The position numbers and the translations under genes were made by a program. A stretch of 51,957 nt of DNA from Nitriliruptoraceae bacterium (GTDB lineage: Bacteria > Actinomycetota > Nitriliruptoria > Nitriliruptorales > Nitriliruptoraceae). Shown here piece by piece: positions 8,023-16,867 of this stretch (position 1 is its first letter; each line of letters begins with the position of its first letter). The stretch is from NCBI GenBank assembly GCA_007122985.1, contig SKSM01000183.1, forward strand, positions 1-51,957, in the 5' to 3' direction. Below the pieces are notes generated by a model that did no database searches, was not told the origin of the DNA, and saw nothing but the letters and a program-made list of their open reading frames with translations.

Positions 8023-9159
8023 ATGCAGGACCGCACGTGGGTCACCGGTGTCGGACTCGCCGACGTCCCGGCCGAGCGCCGGCGCGCCATCGACCTGCTC
8101 GTCCAGGCCTCGGCCCGGGCGGTCAGGGACGCGGGACTCGGCCCGACGGACGTCGATGCGGTCCTGACCGGCTACTCGCTGGTGGACGACGCGCTGATGC
8201 CCGCCGACGCCACGGCCGAGGCGCTCGGGATCCGGGCGGGCACCTGCCTGACCCTCAACGCCGGCGGTGCGACCGGGGTGGCGCTGATCCGGGAGGCCGA
8301 ACGCATCATCCGCAGCGGCGACGGCGTCCACGTCCTGGTCGCATGGGCCGACAACCGGGCGTCCGGCGCCTCCAGGGACGCGGTCCTCGAACGGCTCGCC
8401 GGCGTCGGACACCCGGACTTCGAAGCGCCGCTCGGCCCGACGATTCCGGCCCTGTACGCACTGCACGCGGCCCGCTACCTGCACGACACCGCTGCGACGC
8501 CCGCCGACCTGGCTGCGCTGGCCGTCGCCTTCCGGCGCAACGCGGGACGCGACGTGCGCGCCCACCGGCGCGAGCCGATCACGATCGACGACGTGCTGTC
8601 CTCCCGGCCGATCGCCGATCCCCTGCGGCTGCTCGACTGCTGCCTGGTCACGGACTTCGGTGCGGCGCTGCTCGTCAGCGCCGCACCCACCGGGTCGGTC
8701 CACCGTCCCGTCGCGATCGCGGGGACCGCGCAGGGGCACGCGCACGAGCACCTGCTGGGCACCGAACGACTCGGACGCTCGATCAGCGGTCAGGTGGCCG
8801 CAGCGGCGCTGGCCACGGCCGACCGGCCCCGCGCCGACCTCGACCTGCTGATGGTCTACGACAGCTTCACGGTCACCGCGGCGCTGCAGCTCGAGGAGCT
8901 CGGCCTCGCGCCGCCGGGCGGCGCCGGCGCGCTTGCGCGCGACGGCGCCTTCGATCCGGACGGCGCGCTGCCGGTCAACACCAACGGCGGGATGCTTTCG
9001 GGCATCAACGGCGGGATCCACCTCGTCGCCGAAGCGGTGCTGCAGTTGCAGGGGCGCGCCGACGGTCGGCAGGTCCCCGACCCCGACCTGGCCTTGGTCA
9101 ACGGCATCGGAGGCATCCTGTCCGCACACGCCAGTGTCGTGCTCGAGGGAGCGCCATGA
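8023..9159 (+). CDS. Thiolase-like (lipid-transfer/Ltp2-type) protein, probable acyl-CoA aldolase subunit
   Basis: 378 residues from the ATG at 8023, preceded by GGGAGGG. Thiolase fold is clear: an N-terminal TWVTGVGLADVP, a middle LMVYDSFTVTAALQLEELGL, NTNGGMLSG in place of the NTHGGxLSxGHP loop, and a C-terminal LVNGIGGILSAHASVVL. The nucleophilic Cys region reads LTLNAGGATG, and the usual C-terminal CxG Cys is also missing, so it should not act as a classical thiolase. This pattern is that of the Ltp2/SCP-x-like branch, which works with a DUF35 partner to perform retro-aldol cleavage. The partner is the next gene, overlapping by ATGA. The exact substrate is unknown. Confidence 0.9.
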   Translation: MQDRTWVTGVGLADVPAERRRAIDLLVQASARAVRDAGLGPTDVDAVLTGYSLVDDALMPADATAEALGIRAGTCLTLNAGGATGVALIREAERIIRSGDGVHVLVAWADNRASGASRDAVLERLAGVGHPDFEAPLGPTIPALYALHAARYLHDTAATPADLAALAVAFRRNAGRDVRAHRREPITIDDVLSSRPIADPLRLLDCCLVTDFGAALLVSAAPTGSVHRPVAIAGTAQGHAHEHLLGTERLGRSISGQVAAAALATADRPRADLDLLMVYDSFTVTAALQLEELGLAPPGGAGALARDGAFDPDGALPVNTNGGMLSGINGGIHLVAEAVLQLQGRADGRQVPDPDLALVNGIGGILSAHASVVLEGAP

Positions 9160-9530
9160 CCAGCCAACCGCAGCACGAGCACCCGTTCTGGGACGGCTGC
9201 GCGCGCGGGGTGGTGCGCGTCCAGCTGTGCGATGACTGCGGTGGGTACAGCCTGTTGGCGCGCGCGGCTTGTCCCGCCTGCCTGTCGGAGACGATGCGGT
9301 GGGTCGACAGCCCGGGTCGCGGCACCATCGAGTCGGTGACCCGCGTCCATCGGCCACCCTCACGTGAGCTGCCCTCCGGCTACGGCCTCGCGGTGGTGCG
9401 ACTGGACGAGGGCCCGAGCGTCCTGGCCCGTGCCGATCCAGACGAGCTCTGGATCGGGCAGCGCACCACGATCGGGTTCAGCGACGAGACGACGGGCGGA
9501 CGTCGGCTGCCGGTGGCACTGCCGGCATGA
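9156..9530 (+). CDS. Zn-ribbon/OB-fold DUF35 protein, partner of the thiolase-like protein
   Basis: 124 residues. A rubredoxin-like zinc ribbon is visible as Cys25-x2-Cys28 (CDDCGG) and Cys39-x2-Cys42 (CPAC), followed by an OB-fold half beginning at GRGTIESVTRVHRP. The ATG overlaps the stop of the thiolase-like gene. DUF35 proteins form hetero-oligomers with thiolase-like proteins and are required for their activity in steroid side-chain aldolases and in benzylsuccinate thiolase (BbsA). The gene ends 11 bp before the convergent ligase gene. Confidence 0.92.
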   Translation: MTSQPQHEHPFWDGCARGVVRVQLCDDCGGYSLLARAACPACLSETMRWVDSPGRGTIESVTRVHRPPSRELPSGYGLAVVRLDEGPSVLARADPDELWIGQRTTIGFSDETTGGRRLPVALPA

Positions 9531-9541
9531 GTCCCGCCGGA

Positions 9542-11098
9542 TCAGGCACGCAGCAGCTGCTCCAGCCGGAACTTCTGCACCCGGCCGCTGCCGGTCATCG
9601 GCAGCTCGTCCATCACCTCGACGCGGCGAGGGACCTTGAATCCCGCCAGCCGCTCCTGCGCGAAGCCGACGACGTCGTCGGCTTCGACCCGGGAGCCGTC
9701 GCGGACGACCACGGCCGCCGCCGGCACCTCACCCAAGCGGTCGTGCGGCACGCCGATCACCGCGGCGAGGGTCACGTCCGGGTGGTCGAGCAGGACGGTC
9801 TCGATCTCTGCGGCGGCGACGTTCTCGCCGCCGACGCGCAGCATGTGCTTGTAGCGGCCCTCGTAGATCAACTCCCCACCGGGTCGCAGCAAACCTCGAT
9901 CGCCGGTGCGCAGCCAGCCGTCGGCGCTGAACTGCTCGACGGTCTCCTCCGGCTTGGCGTAGTAGCCGGTCATCACGCAGGGGCCGCGCACCTCGATCTC
10001 GCCGCGGGTGCCGGGCTCGAGCGGGTCGCGCGTGTCCGGATCGACGATGCGGACCTCGAACCCGGAGTGCGGCAGCCCGCACGTGCGTCGGTGGTCGTGG
10101 TCCGCGGCCGCGTCGGCGATGGTGACGTTGGGCGAGGCCTCCGACAGGCCGTAGAGATTGACCAGGCCCTCCACCCCGGCGGTGGCCGCGATGCGGTCGA
10201 AGAGCTCACCGGTCGCGGCGATCCAACCCTTGCGCAGGCTCGCGACCCGGTCGGGACGAAAGCCGTCGGCGTTGACCAGGTTCACCCACAGGGCGTCGAT
10301 CCCGCCGTAGACGGTGATCCGATCCTGCTCGATGACCTCCAGCGCGCGCTCGGGATCGAACCGCGCCGTGGTCGTGATCGAAAGGCCCGTCACCAGCCCG
10401 AGGTAGAGCAGCAGGGTCGACCCCGCGGAGTGGAAGAACGGCGACGGCGAGAAGTACCGGTCGTCGGCGGTGAGCCGCAGTCTGCCGGCGACCCCCGCGG
10501 CATCCTGGAGGATCGCCGCATGGGTCAGCATCGCGCCCTTGGGAAACGCCGTCGTCCCGGAGGTGTACTGGATCAGCGCGACGTCGTCGGCCTTCGCCCG
10601 GTCGACCAGCGGCGCCGCCGCAGGCGGTTGGTATGGCTGTGCCCACGCGCGACGCGTCGGACCCACCGCGACGATCGCCTCCAGGCCAGGTGCGTCGATC
10701 CGCTCCCCCGGTCGACGTGCCTCCTCGACGGTGTCCAGCAGGTCGGCGTGCTCCTCGCCGGGCACCACGAGGACCCGGCTGTCGGACTGCCACAGCTGGT
10801 AGCGCAGCTCGTCGGGCCGCAGCTTGGTGTTGGCGGGCACCACCACGCGACCGCTGATGCCGGCAGCCAGGGCCCACACCGCCCACGCCGGACCGTTCGG
10901 CAGCAGGATCGACACGTGCCCGCCGAGGGGAACGTCGAACGCGTCCAGCCAGGCGACGGCGCTGGCGACCCGCTCGCCGATCGCGTGCCAGGTGAGCGAT
11001 TCGCCGTCCGCGTGCAGCGCGATCTGCTCACCGCGCTGCTCGAGCTGGTGCAGCAGCATGCCGCCGACGGTGCGGTCGAACCTGGTCTCGAGCATCAT
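9542..11098 (-). CDS. AMP-forming acyl-CoA ligase (ANL superfamily)
   Basis: 518 residues. Adenylation P-loop IQYTSGTTAFPKGAMLTH, A5-like LYGLSEASPN, A7 GWLRTGDRG, A8 hinge GRYKHMLRVGGENVAAAEIE, and the C-terminal catalytic Lys in TGSGRVQKFRLEQL. It activates a carboxylic acid to an acyl-adenylate and then an acyl-CoA. Start set at the first of two tandem ATGs (11098), which overlaps the stop of the citryl-CoA-lyase-like gene. One of three ligases in the island; paralogues may take different intermediates. Substrate not predictable. Confidence 0.95.
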   Translation of the reverse strand: MMLETRFDRTVGGMLLHQLEQRGEQIALHADGESLTWHAIGERVASAVAWLDAFDVPLGGHVSILLPNGPAWAVWALAAGISGRVVVPANTKLRPDELRYQLWQSDSRVLVVPGEEHADLLDTVEEARRPGERIDAPGLEAIVAVGPTRRAWAQPYQPPAAAPLVDRAKADDVALIQYTSGTTAFPKGAMLTHAAILQDAAGVAGRLRLTADDRYFSPSPFFHSAGSTLLLYLGLVTGLSITTTARFDPERALEVIEQDRITVYGGIDALWVNLVNADGFRPDRVASLRKGWIAATGELFDRIAATAGVEGLVNLYGLSEASPNVTIADAAADHDHRRTCGLPHSGFEVRIVDPDTRDPLEPGTRGEIEVRGPCVMTGYYAKPEETVEQFSADGWLRTGDRGLLRPGGELIYEGRYKHMLRVGGENVAAAEIETVLLDHPDVTLAAVIGVPHDRLGEVPAAAVVVRDGSRVEADDVVGFAQERLAGFKVPRRVEVMDELPMTGSGRVQKFRLEQLLRA

Positions 11099-11886
11099 CG
11101 GTCGCCCTCCCGGGCATCGCTCGCTCCTGCGCGGATCTCCTCGTCGACCCGGTGCCAGATCTCGCCGGCGATGGGCGCTGCGGCCTCCTCCAGCACGTGG
11201 CCGACCAGCCCGACCGTACGGGCCATCACCCCGATGCCACGCCCGGCCTGCCACGGCAGGTCGAGCTCGCCGACCAGGGCCCCGATCGCGCCGGTCGCGT
11301 TGAGGGGCACCGGCGTGCCGCGGCGCGACGCCAGCTCGTCGGCGATCGACCGCATCAGCTCCACGAACCGGCCGGCGCGGCCGTGCTCCTCCGCGATCTC
11401 GAACAGCCGGACCGTGCGCGGGTCCACCGGTCGGTGGACCGGGTGGCCGAACCCGGGGATCGGCCTGCGTTCGCGACCGAAGTCATCGACCACGCGCGCA
11501 GCCAACGTGGTGGCATCAGCATCGGGAGCGTCGTCCCACGCCTCCTGGGTCAGCTGCGCGGCGCCCTCGATACTGCCGACGAACCGGTCACCGAGACCGA
11601 GCAGCCCTGCGGCGACCGCCCCCTGCAGCGACTCCGGAGCGCCATGTGCGGTCAGGCGGGTCGCCAGGGAGCTGGGCGTGGCCCCGTGCTCGACCAGCGT
11701 GACCAGGCAGGCTTCGAACACCGCCGCCTCATCGGGCTCCGGCAGCCGTCCAGCCAGGCTGAGGAAGCCCATCTCTCCGAGCCCGACGTGGCCGAGCAGC
11801 TGCCCGGGGAGGTCGTAGCCGTGGACCACCACGCGATCTGCGCTGCTCCACCCCAACGACGAACGGATCGGCACGTCACCGGCCAT
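11095..11886 (-). CDS. Citryl-CoA lyase / short citrate-synthase-like protein
   Basis: 263 residues, the small citrate-synthase domain without the large N-terminal part of true citrate synthase. Landmarks: TAHGAPESLQGAVAAGLLGLGDRFVG, the second catalytic His region IPGFGHPVHRPVDPR, and the C-terminal GIGVMARTVGLVGHVLEEA. Such proteins cleave citryl-CoA or analogous 3-hydroxy-3-carboxymethyl CoA esters to acetyl-CoA and an oxo-acid, or carry out the reverse reaction. Here it sits between two acyl-CoA ligases, so lysis of a citryl-CoA-like ester made by one of them is plausible. A good RBS (GAGAGAGGAG) precedes its ATG. Confidence 0.88.
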   Translation of the reverse strand: MAGDVPIRSSLGWSSADRVVVHGYDLPGQLLGHVGLGEMGFLSLAGRLPEPDEAAVFEACLVTLVEHGATPSSLATRLTAHGAPESLQGAVAAGLLGLGDRFVGSIEGAAQLTQEAWDDAPDADATTLAARVVDDFGRERRPIPGFGHPVHRPVDPRTVRLFEIAEEHGRAGRFVELMRSIADELASRRGTPVPLNATGAIGALVGELDLPWQAGRGIGVMARTVGLVGHVLEEAAAPIAGEIWHRVDEEIRAGASDAREGDR

Positions 11887-11901
11887 GGTGCGTCTCCTCT
11901 C

Positions 11902-13563
11902 TCAGGCGCTCGGCGGCGCGTCCAGCAGCTCCTGACCACGCCGCCGCAGCTCGTGGCGCTGGATCTTGACGCCGTTCGGGCCCTCCACCGTGGGCAGGGC
12001 GTCCACGAGCTCGATCCGCGCGGGGATCTTGAACGCGGCGATACGGCCACGGCAGAACGTCGCCAGATCGTCGGCGGCGAGCTCCGCGCCGTCCGCCGTC
12101 TCGACGAAGGCGACGGCGGCGTCGCCCACCCCTGGCTGCTGTACACCGACGACCGCCGCTGCGGCCACGAACGGATGGCTCTGCAGGTGCTCCTCGATCT
12201 CGGCCGGATCGACCAGGTAGCCGCCGAGCCGCAGGGAGTCGCCCAGTCTGGTGTGGTAGACGAGGCTGCCGTCCTCACGGGTGCGGCCGAAGTCCCCGGT
12301 GCGAAACCACCCGTCGGAGGTGAAGGTCGCCCGGGTCGCCTGCTCGTTGCCCACATAGCCCGCCATGACCACGTAGCCGCGAACCTGGAGCTCACCGTCC
12401 TGCCCGTGTTCGAGCAGGGTGCCGTCCTCCGGATCAGCGGTGCGCACCTCGATGTCGGGGCCGACCGGCAGGCCGCCGCCGAGGTAGCGTTCGTCGCGGT
12501 CGGCGTCCTCCGGCCAGAGGCTCATCAGGCCGAACAGCTCGCTGGAGCCGTAGACACCACGCATGGGCACGCCGAGCGTGTCCTCCACCCGCGCGGCAAG
12601 CGCTGCACCGTCACCGGTGAAGTTGCCGAAGGCGCCGCAGCGCCAGGAGCCGAGCGCCCGCGGATCCTCGGCCGCGTCGAGGATCGCACGCAGCATCCCG
12701 TCGGGGCCGTAGGCGTGGGTGATCGACGCTGCCTCGAACCACACCACCGCGTCGTCGGGGTCGAAGACCGGCTGCAGCACCAGTCCCGCGCCCGCGAGGA
12801 ACGCCGCCATCGAACCGCTGAACCCGAAGACCCCGCACAGGGGCAACGCGGCGAGCATCCGGTCACCGGGACGCAGGTCGAAGGCCCGCGCCACGTTGTG
12901 GCAGTGGGTGGCCACGCCGCGCTGACGGTGCATCGCCAGCTTCGGTGCACCGGTGGTGCCGGAGGTGGTGAACGCATCGACCGGGTCGTCGGCGCCGCCC
13001 TCACCCGGCGGCCGCGCAGGGTCCGCAGTGGCCAGCGCAGCTGCCAGGTCGACCACCTGCAGGTCGCCACAGGCGGACGCGCTGGCATCGGGGCGCGGCT
13101 CCGCGGAGGCATCCACCGCGATCACCGCGCGCAGGTGCGGCCATCGACGTCGCCACTGCGCCGGCGAGTCGTCACCCAACACCTCCCGGGTGATGGCCGC
13201 GAAGTCGATGGACAGAAAGCCGGTCGGCAGCACGATCGCGGCCGCCTCGGTCGTCGCCAGGACGTCGTGCAGTTCGCGTGCGCGGAACCGGGTATTGAGG
13301 TTGACGGTCAGCAGCCCGAGGTGCGCTGCAGCGAACTGCAGCACCATCCATTCGCGGATGTTCGGCAGCCAGTTGCACAGCACGTCGCCGCGAGCGAGCC
13401 CGAGCTCCCGCAGGACACCCGCCGCCGCATCGACCTGCCTGGACAACTCCTGGTAGCTCACCGCCGGCGCACCACTGCGTCCGGTGTCGAGCAGCGCGAC
13501 CCGCTCGGGATGCGCCTCGACCACCCGGTCGAAGGCGTGCATGAGTGTCGCGGGCTCTCCCAC
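11902..13563 (-). CDS. AMP-forming acyl-CoA ligase (ANL superfamily)
   Basis: 553 residues from the GTG at 13563, which has GGAGG at a suitable distance; the in-frame extension upstream lacks coding character. P-loop FTTSGTTGAPKLAMH, A5 VYGSSELFG, A7 GWFRTGDFG, A8 RLGDSLRLGGYLVDPAEIEE, and a C-terminal Lys in GPNGVKIQRHELRRRG. It belongs to the long-/medium-chain and aromatic acid ligase group, but no specific substrate pocket can be named. It heads the minus-strand block and diverges from the crotonase gene across 74 bp. Confidence 0.94.
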   Translation of the reverse strand: MGEPATLMHAFDRVVEAHPERVALLDTGRSGAPAVSYQELSRQVDAAAGVLRELGLARGDVLCNWLPNIREWMVLQFAAAHLGLLTVNLNTRFRARELHDVLATTEAAAIVLPTGFLSIDFAAITREVLGDDSPAQWRRRWPHLRAVIAVDASAEPRPDASASACGDLQVVDLAAALATADPARPPGEGGADDPVDAFTTSGTTGAPKLAMHRQRGVATHCHNVARAFDLRPGDRMLAALPLCGVFGFSGSMAAFLAGAGLVLQPVFDPDDAVVWFEAASITHAYGPDGMLRAILDAAEDPRALGSWRCGAFGNFTGDGAALAARVEDTLGVPMRGVYGSSELFGLMSLWPEDADRDERYLGGGLPVGPDIEVRTADPEDGTLLEHGQDGELQVRGYVVMAGYVGNEQATRATFTSDGWFRTGDFGRTREDGSLVYHTRLGDSLRLGGYLVDPAEIEEHLQSHPFVAAAAVVGVQQPGVGDAAVAFVETADGAELAADDLATFCRGRIAAFKIPARIELVDALPTVEGPNGVKIQRHELRRRGQELLDAPPSA

Positions 13564-13637
13564 GGGGCGGCCTCCTTCGCGTGTCGCTGATGCTGCACGT
13601 CTACCAGACCCCGCCACCCACGGAAGGAACGACACCG

Positions 13638-14420
13638 ATGAGCGAGTCGACCCCGGCGACGGTCACCCGCAGCGATCACGGGAGCGTGGCCGTCCTCACC
13701 ATCGACGATCCGCCGACCCGCAACGCACTGAGCGCACCCACCCTGACCGCGCTCACCGAGCATCTGGCCGCAATCGATCACGACCCGCCGATCCACGCCA
13801 GCGTGGTCACCGGCGCGGGCAAGGTGTTCGCCTCCGGAGCGAACCTCCGCGAGCTGCGCGAGACCTCGCCCACCGACTACCTCACCGGCCCGCGTCGAGC
13901 CGCGTGGGAGCGACTCGGCGGGATCGACAAGCCCGTCGTCGCGGCCGTCGGTGGCGTGGCCTTCGGTGGAGGGTGCGAGCTCGCGCTCGCCTGCGATCTC
14001 GTCATGGCCGGCGATGACGCGCGCTTCGGGCAGCCGGAGGTCGGCCTGGGTCTCATCCCCGGCGCGGGCGGGACCCAGCGCTGGGCCCGGGCGATCGGTC
14101 GCTACGCGGCGGCGCGGCTGGTGCTCTCCGGCGAGCCGATCGACGTCTGGCAGGCGCATGAGCTCGGCGTCGTCGCCGAGGTGGTGCCACGCGAGGCACT
14201 GGTCGCAAGCGCAGTCGAACGAGCCCTGTCGGTGAGTGCCGGCGCACCGCTGGCGGTCCGGTTCGCGAAACGCGCCCTGCGGCTCTCCGAGGATCTGCCG
14301 GTCTCGCGGGCGCTGGAGCACGAACGGTCGCTGCTCGCGGCACTGCTGGCCACCGACGACGTGCAGGAGGGTGTCGCCGCCTTCCTCGACCGCCGCAGCC
14401 CCGAATTCCAGGGCCGATGA
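13638..14420 (+). CDS. Enoyl-CoA hydratase/isomerase (crotonase)
   Basis: 260 residues, normal length. Oxyanion-hole motif VFASGANLRELRE and the two catalytic glutamates in GGGCELALACD and FGQPEVGLGLIPGAGG are present, so it should be an active 2-enoyl-CoA hydratase. Start at ATG 13638 with GGAAGGA upstream; an upstream in-frame start inside the divergent promoter region is less likely. It begins the plus-strand block and is followed at once by a second crotonase-fold gene. Confidence 0.94.
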   Translation: MSESTPATVTRSDHGSVAVLTIDDPPTRNALSAPTLTALTEHLAAIDHDPPIHASVVTGAGKVFASGANLRELRETSPTDYLTGPRRAAWERLGGIDKPVVAAVGGVAFGGGCELALACDLVMAGDDARFGQPEVGLGLIPGAGGTQRWARAIGRYAAARLVLSGEPIDVWQAHELGVVAEVVPREALVASAVERALSVSAGAPLAVRFAKRALRLSEDLPVSRALEHERSLLAALLATDDVQEGVAAFLDRRSPEFQGR

Positions 14421-14437
14421 CCATCGAGGAGCACGTG

Positions 14438-15163
14438 ATGCCATCCATCGACGTCGAGTCCACCGACACCGCGACGATCCTCACCCTGGGTGCCGCAGGC
14501 GGCCGCTGTCAGCTCACGGCAGAGCTGGTGGCCGAGCTGACCCAGGCGGTTGCCGAGGCGAAGCACGCCCCGCGGCCCGCACTGGTCATCCGCGGCACCG
14601 ACGGAACCTTCTGCGTCAGCGACCCGGCGACGGGCTCGCAGGGCACCTCGGCGCAGGGCGCCGGCGCATGGCGACGGGGCGCCGTGCACGAGCTGCTCAC
14701 CGCCATCCGCTCGCTTCGGGTGGTGACCATCGCCGTCGTCGACGGCGACGCCACCGGCGCCGGGCTCGCGTTGGCGTTGTCGACCGACCTGCGTCTGGCG
14801 ACACCCGCAGCCCGGTTGGGCTGCGACGCCGACCCGAACGGCACGTTCGGCTACGGACTGCCGCACCTGCTGATGACGCTCGGCGGCCGGGGAGCGGCGA
14901 CCCGGATGCTGCTCGGTGACACGCTGGATGCGACCCAGGCAGCACGCGTGGGGCTGGTCGACCGGGTCATCGACCCGGCGTCACTGGACACGGAACTCGA
15001 GCGGCTCCTTGACGCGGTGCCGGATGCCGATCACGTTTCGGCGGTCGCACGGGTGATGCGCGCCGCACAGGAGCTGCCACCGGACGAGGCCATCCGATTC
15101 GGTGACCTGGTCGCAGAGCACACCGGCCCCGGGTCGCCCGAGCACCCCGCGAAAGGAGCCTGA
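14438..15163 (+). CDS. Atypical crotonase-fold protein lacking both catalytic glutamates
   Basis: 241 residues from ATG 14438, chosen because GAGGAG lies upstream at good spacing; an alternative ATG at 14417 overlaps the previous stop and adds seven residues. Crotonase fold is shown by LVIRGTDGTFCVSD, VVTIAVVDGDATGAGLALALSTDLRLATPAARLG and GLVDRVID. At the positions where the neighbouring hydratase has Glu (GGGCELA and GQPEV) this protein reads GAGLALA and GCDADP. It therefore is unlikely to hydrate enoyl-CoA in the usual way and may be an isomerase, a C-C hydrolase-type crotonase, or a structural partner of the hydratase. Confidence 0.85.
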   Translation: MPSIDVESTDTATILTLGAAGGRCQLTAELVAELTQAVAEAKHAPRPALVIRGTDGTFCVSDPATGSQGTSAQGAGAWRRGAVHELLTAIRSLRVVTIAVVDGDATGAGLALALSTDLRLATPAARLGCDADPNGTFGYGLPHLLMTLGGRGAATRMLLGDTLDATQAARVGLVDRVIDPASLDTELERLLDAVPDADHVSAVARVMRAAQELPPDEAIRFGDLVAEHTGPGSPEHPAKGA

Positions 15164-15165
15164 CC

Positions 15166-16734
15166 GTGGCCATCGACGCAACCACCCCCTGGGAGGCGCT
15201 GACGCCGCTGTCGTTCCTCGAACGCAGTGGCGCGGTGTTCGCCGATCGGACCGCGTTCATCGACGGCGCGTCGCGGCTGACCTACGGCGAGCTGTTCGAC
15301 CGCGTGCGCCGGCTCGCCGGGGCTCTGCGCGAGCAGGGCATCGGCCCCGGCGACTTCGTGGCGGTGCTCGCCCCCAACCGACACCACCTGCTCGAGGCGC
15401 ACTTCGGCGTCCCCGCCACGGGCGCGACCGTCGTCCCGCTCAACACCCGGTTGGCCACGCCCGAACTGACCTACATCCTCGAGCACTGCGGCGCCCGCAC
15501 CCTGCTCGTCGCCGACGAACTGGCCGAACGTGGCGTGCCCGCGGCCGACGATGCCGCACACGACATCGAGGTCGTCCACCTCGGTGGCTCCCGCGACACC
15601 TACGAGCAGCTGCTCGCCGCGGCACGACCGTGGTGGCAGCGCCCCGACGACGAAGGCTCGCTCCTGGCCGTCAACTACACCAGTGGCACCACCGGGCGAC
15701 CGAAGGGGGTGATGTACCACCACCGCGGCGCCTACCTGCAGGGCATGGCCATGGCGCTGCACAGCCGGCTGTCGAGCGACAGCACCTTCCTGTGGACGCT
15801 GCCGATGTTCCACTGCAACGGATGGTGCTTCCCGTACGCCGTCACCGCGGTCGGCGCCACCCACGTCGGCCTGCCACGGGTCGACCCTGCCGAGATCTGG
15901 CGCCTGATCGAGGAACACGACGTCTCCCACCTCAACGCCGCCCCGACCGTGCTGATCGACCTGGTGCGCCATCCCGACGCTCGACCGCGGCCCGAGCACC
16001 GACCGATCCAGGTGGCGACCGGCGGCGCCCCACCGTCGCCCACCCTGCTCGAGCAGTTGGCCGACCTGCGCATCGAGGTCACCCACCTCTACGGACTGAC
16101 CGAGACGTTCGGCCCGAGCGTGATCTGCGAGGAACCGCCCGAGTGGCGCGACCTGCCCGCCGACCAACTGGCGCGCCGCAAGGCGCGTCAGGGGGTCCCC
16201 AACGCCGTGGGGGGTCGGATCCGGGTGATCGCCCCGGAGGGCACCGACGTTCCCGCCGACGGCCAGGCCATGGGCGAGGTCGCCCTGCGCGGCAACACGA
16301 TCATGGCCGGCTACCTCCACGACGCCGAGGCGACCCGGCAGGCGATCCCCGACGGCTGGTTTCGCACCGGCGACCTCGGTGTCATGCACCCCGACGGCTA
16401 CGTCGAGCTTCGCGACCGGTCCAAGGACATCATCGTCTCCGGCGGCGAGAACATCGCCTCCATCGAGGTGGAGCAGGCGATCGCCAGCCACCCGGCGGTC
16501 GCGGAGGCCGCGGTCGTCGCCGGCCAGCACCCGCGCTGGGGCGAGACGCCCGTCGCCTTCGTGACACTCCACGCCGACGCGACGGTCTCCGCCGAAGACC
16601 TGATCGCCCACACCAAGCAGCGAATCGCCTCCTACAAGGCGCCCACCCGCGTGGAGTTCCGCGAGCTCCCCCGCACCAGCACCGGAAAGATCCAGAAGTA
16701 CCGCCTGCGAGAACTGGCGAACGACGCCGAGTGA
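15166..16734 (+). CDS. Fatty-acyl/aryl-CoA ligase (ANL superfamily)
   Basis: 522 residues from a GTG at 15166, preceded by AAAGGAG. P-loop NYTSGTTGRPKGVMYHH, the LPMFHCNGWCFPY motif common in medium-chain acyl-CoA synthetases, A5 LYGLTETFGP, A7 GWFRTGDLG, A8 RSKDIIVSGGENIASIEVE and the catalytic Lys in TSTGKIQKYRLREL. The FHCNGW signature makes it the most typical AMP-forming acyl-CoA synthetase of the three in the island. It closes the two-crotonase block, with two bases between it and the preceding stop. Confidence 0.95.
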   Translation: MAIDATTPWEALTPLSFLERSGAVFADRTAFIDGASRLTYGELFDRVRRLAGALREQGIGPGDFVAVLAPNRHHLLEAHFGVPATGATVVPLNTRLATPELTYILEHCGARTLLVADELAERGVPAADDAAHDIEVVHLGGSRDTYEQLLAAARPWWQRPDDEGSLLAVNYTSGTTGRPKGVMYHHRGAYLQGMAMALHSRLSSDSTFLWTLPMFHCNGWCFPYAVTAVGATHVGLPRVDPAEIWRLIEEHDVSHLNAAPTVLIDLVRHPDARPRPEHRPIQVATGGAPPSPTLLEQLADLRIEVTHLYGLTETFGPSVICEEPPEWRDLPADQLARRKARQGVPNAVGGRIRVIAPEGTDVPADGQAMGEVALRGNTIMAGYLHDAEATRQAIPDGWFRTGDLGVMHPDGYVELRDRSKDIIVSGGENIASIEVEQAIASHPAVAEAAVVAGQHPRWGETPVAFVTLHADATVSAEDLIAHTKQRIASYKAPTRVEFRELPRTSTGKIQKYRLRELANDAE

Positions 16735-16813
16735 CGTGCGTGCGTCGGCGGGACAGTTGACCGGGCAACCAGCCTCGGGCAAGGTGACCCACCAGCGCCG
16801 ACCAGGACCCACC

Positions 16814-16867
16814 ATGCCCACCGTCGTGCCGATGTCCGCCGGGACCCCCCGCCCGACACGACGGTGA
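16814..16867 (+). other. Possible 17-codon upstream ORF coupled to the next gene
   Basis: An ATG-started 17-codon ORF (MPTVVPMSAGTPRPTRR) whose TGA overlaps the GTG start of the dehydrogenase gene as GTGA. The dehydrogenase has no purine-rich RBS of its own, so coupling to this ORF is possible. It is too short for coding statistics and may be chance. Confidence 0.2.
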
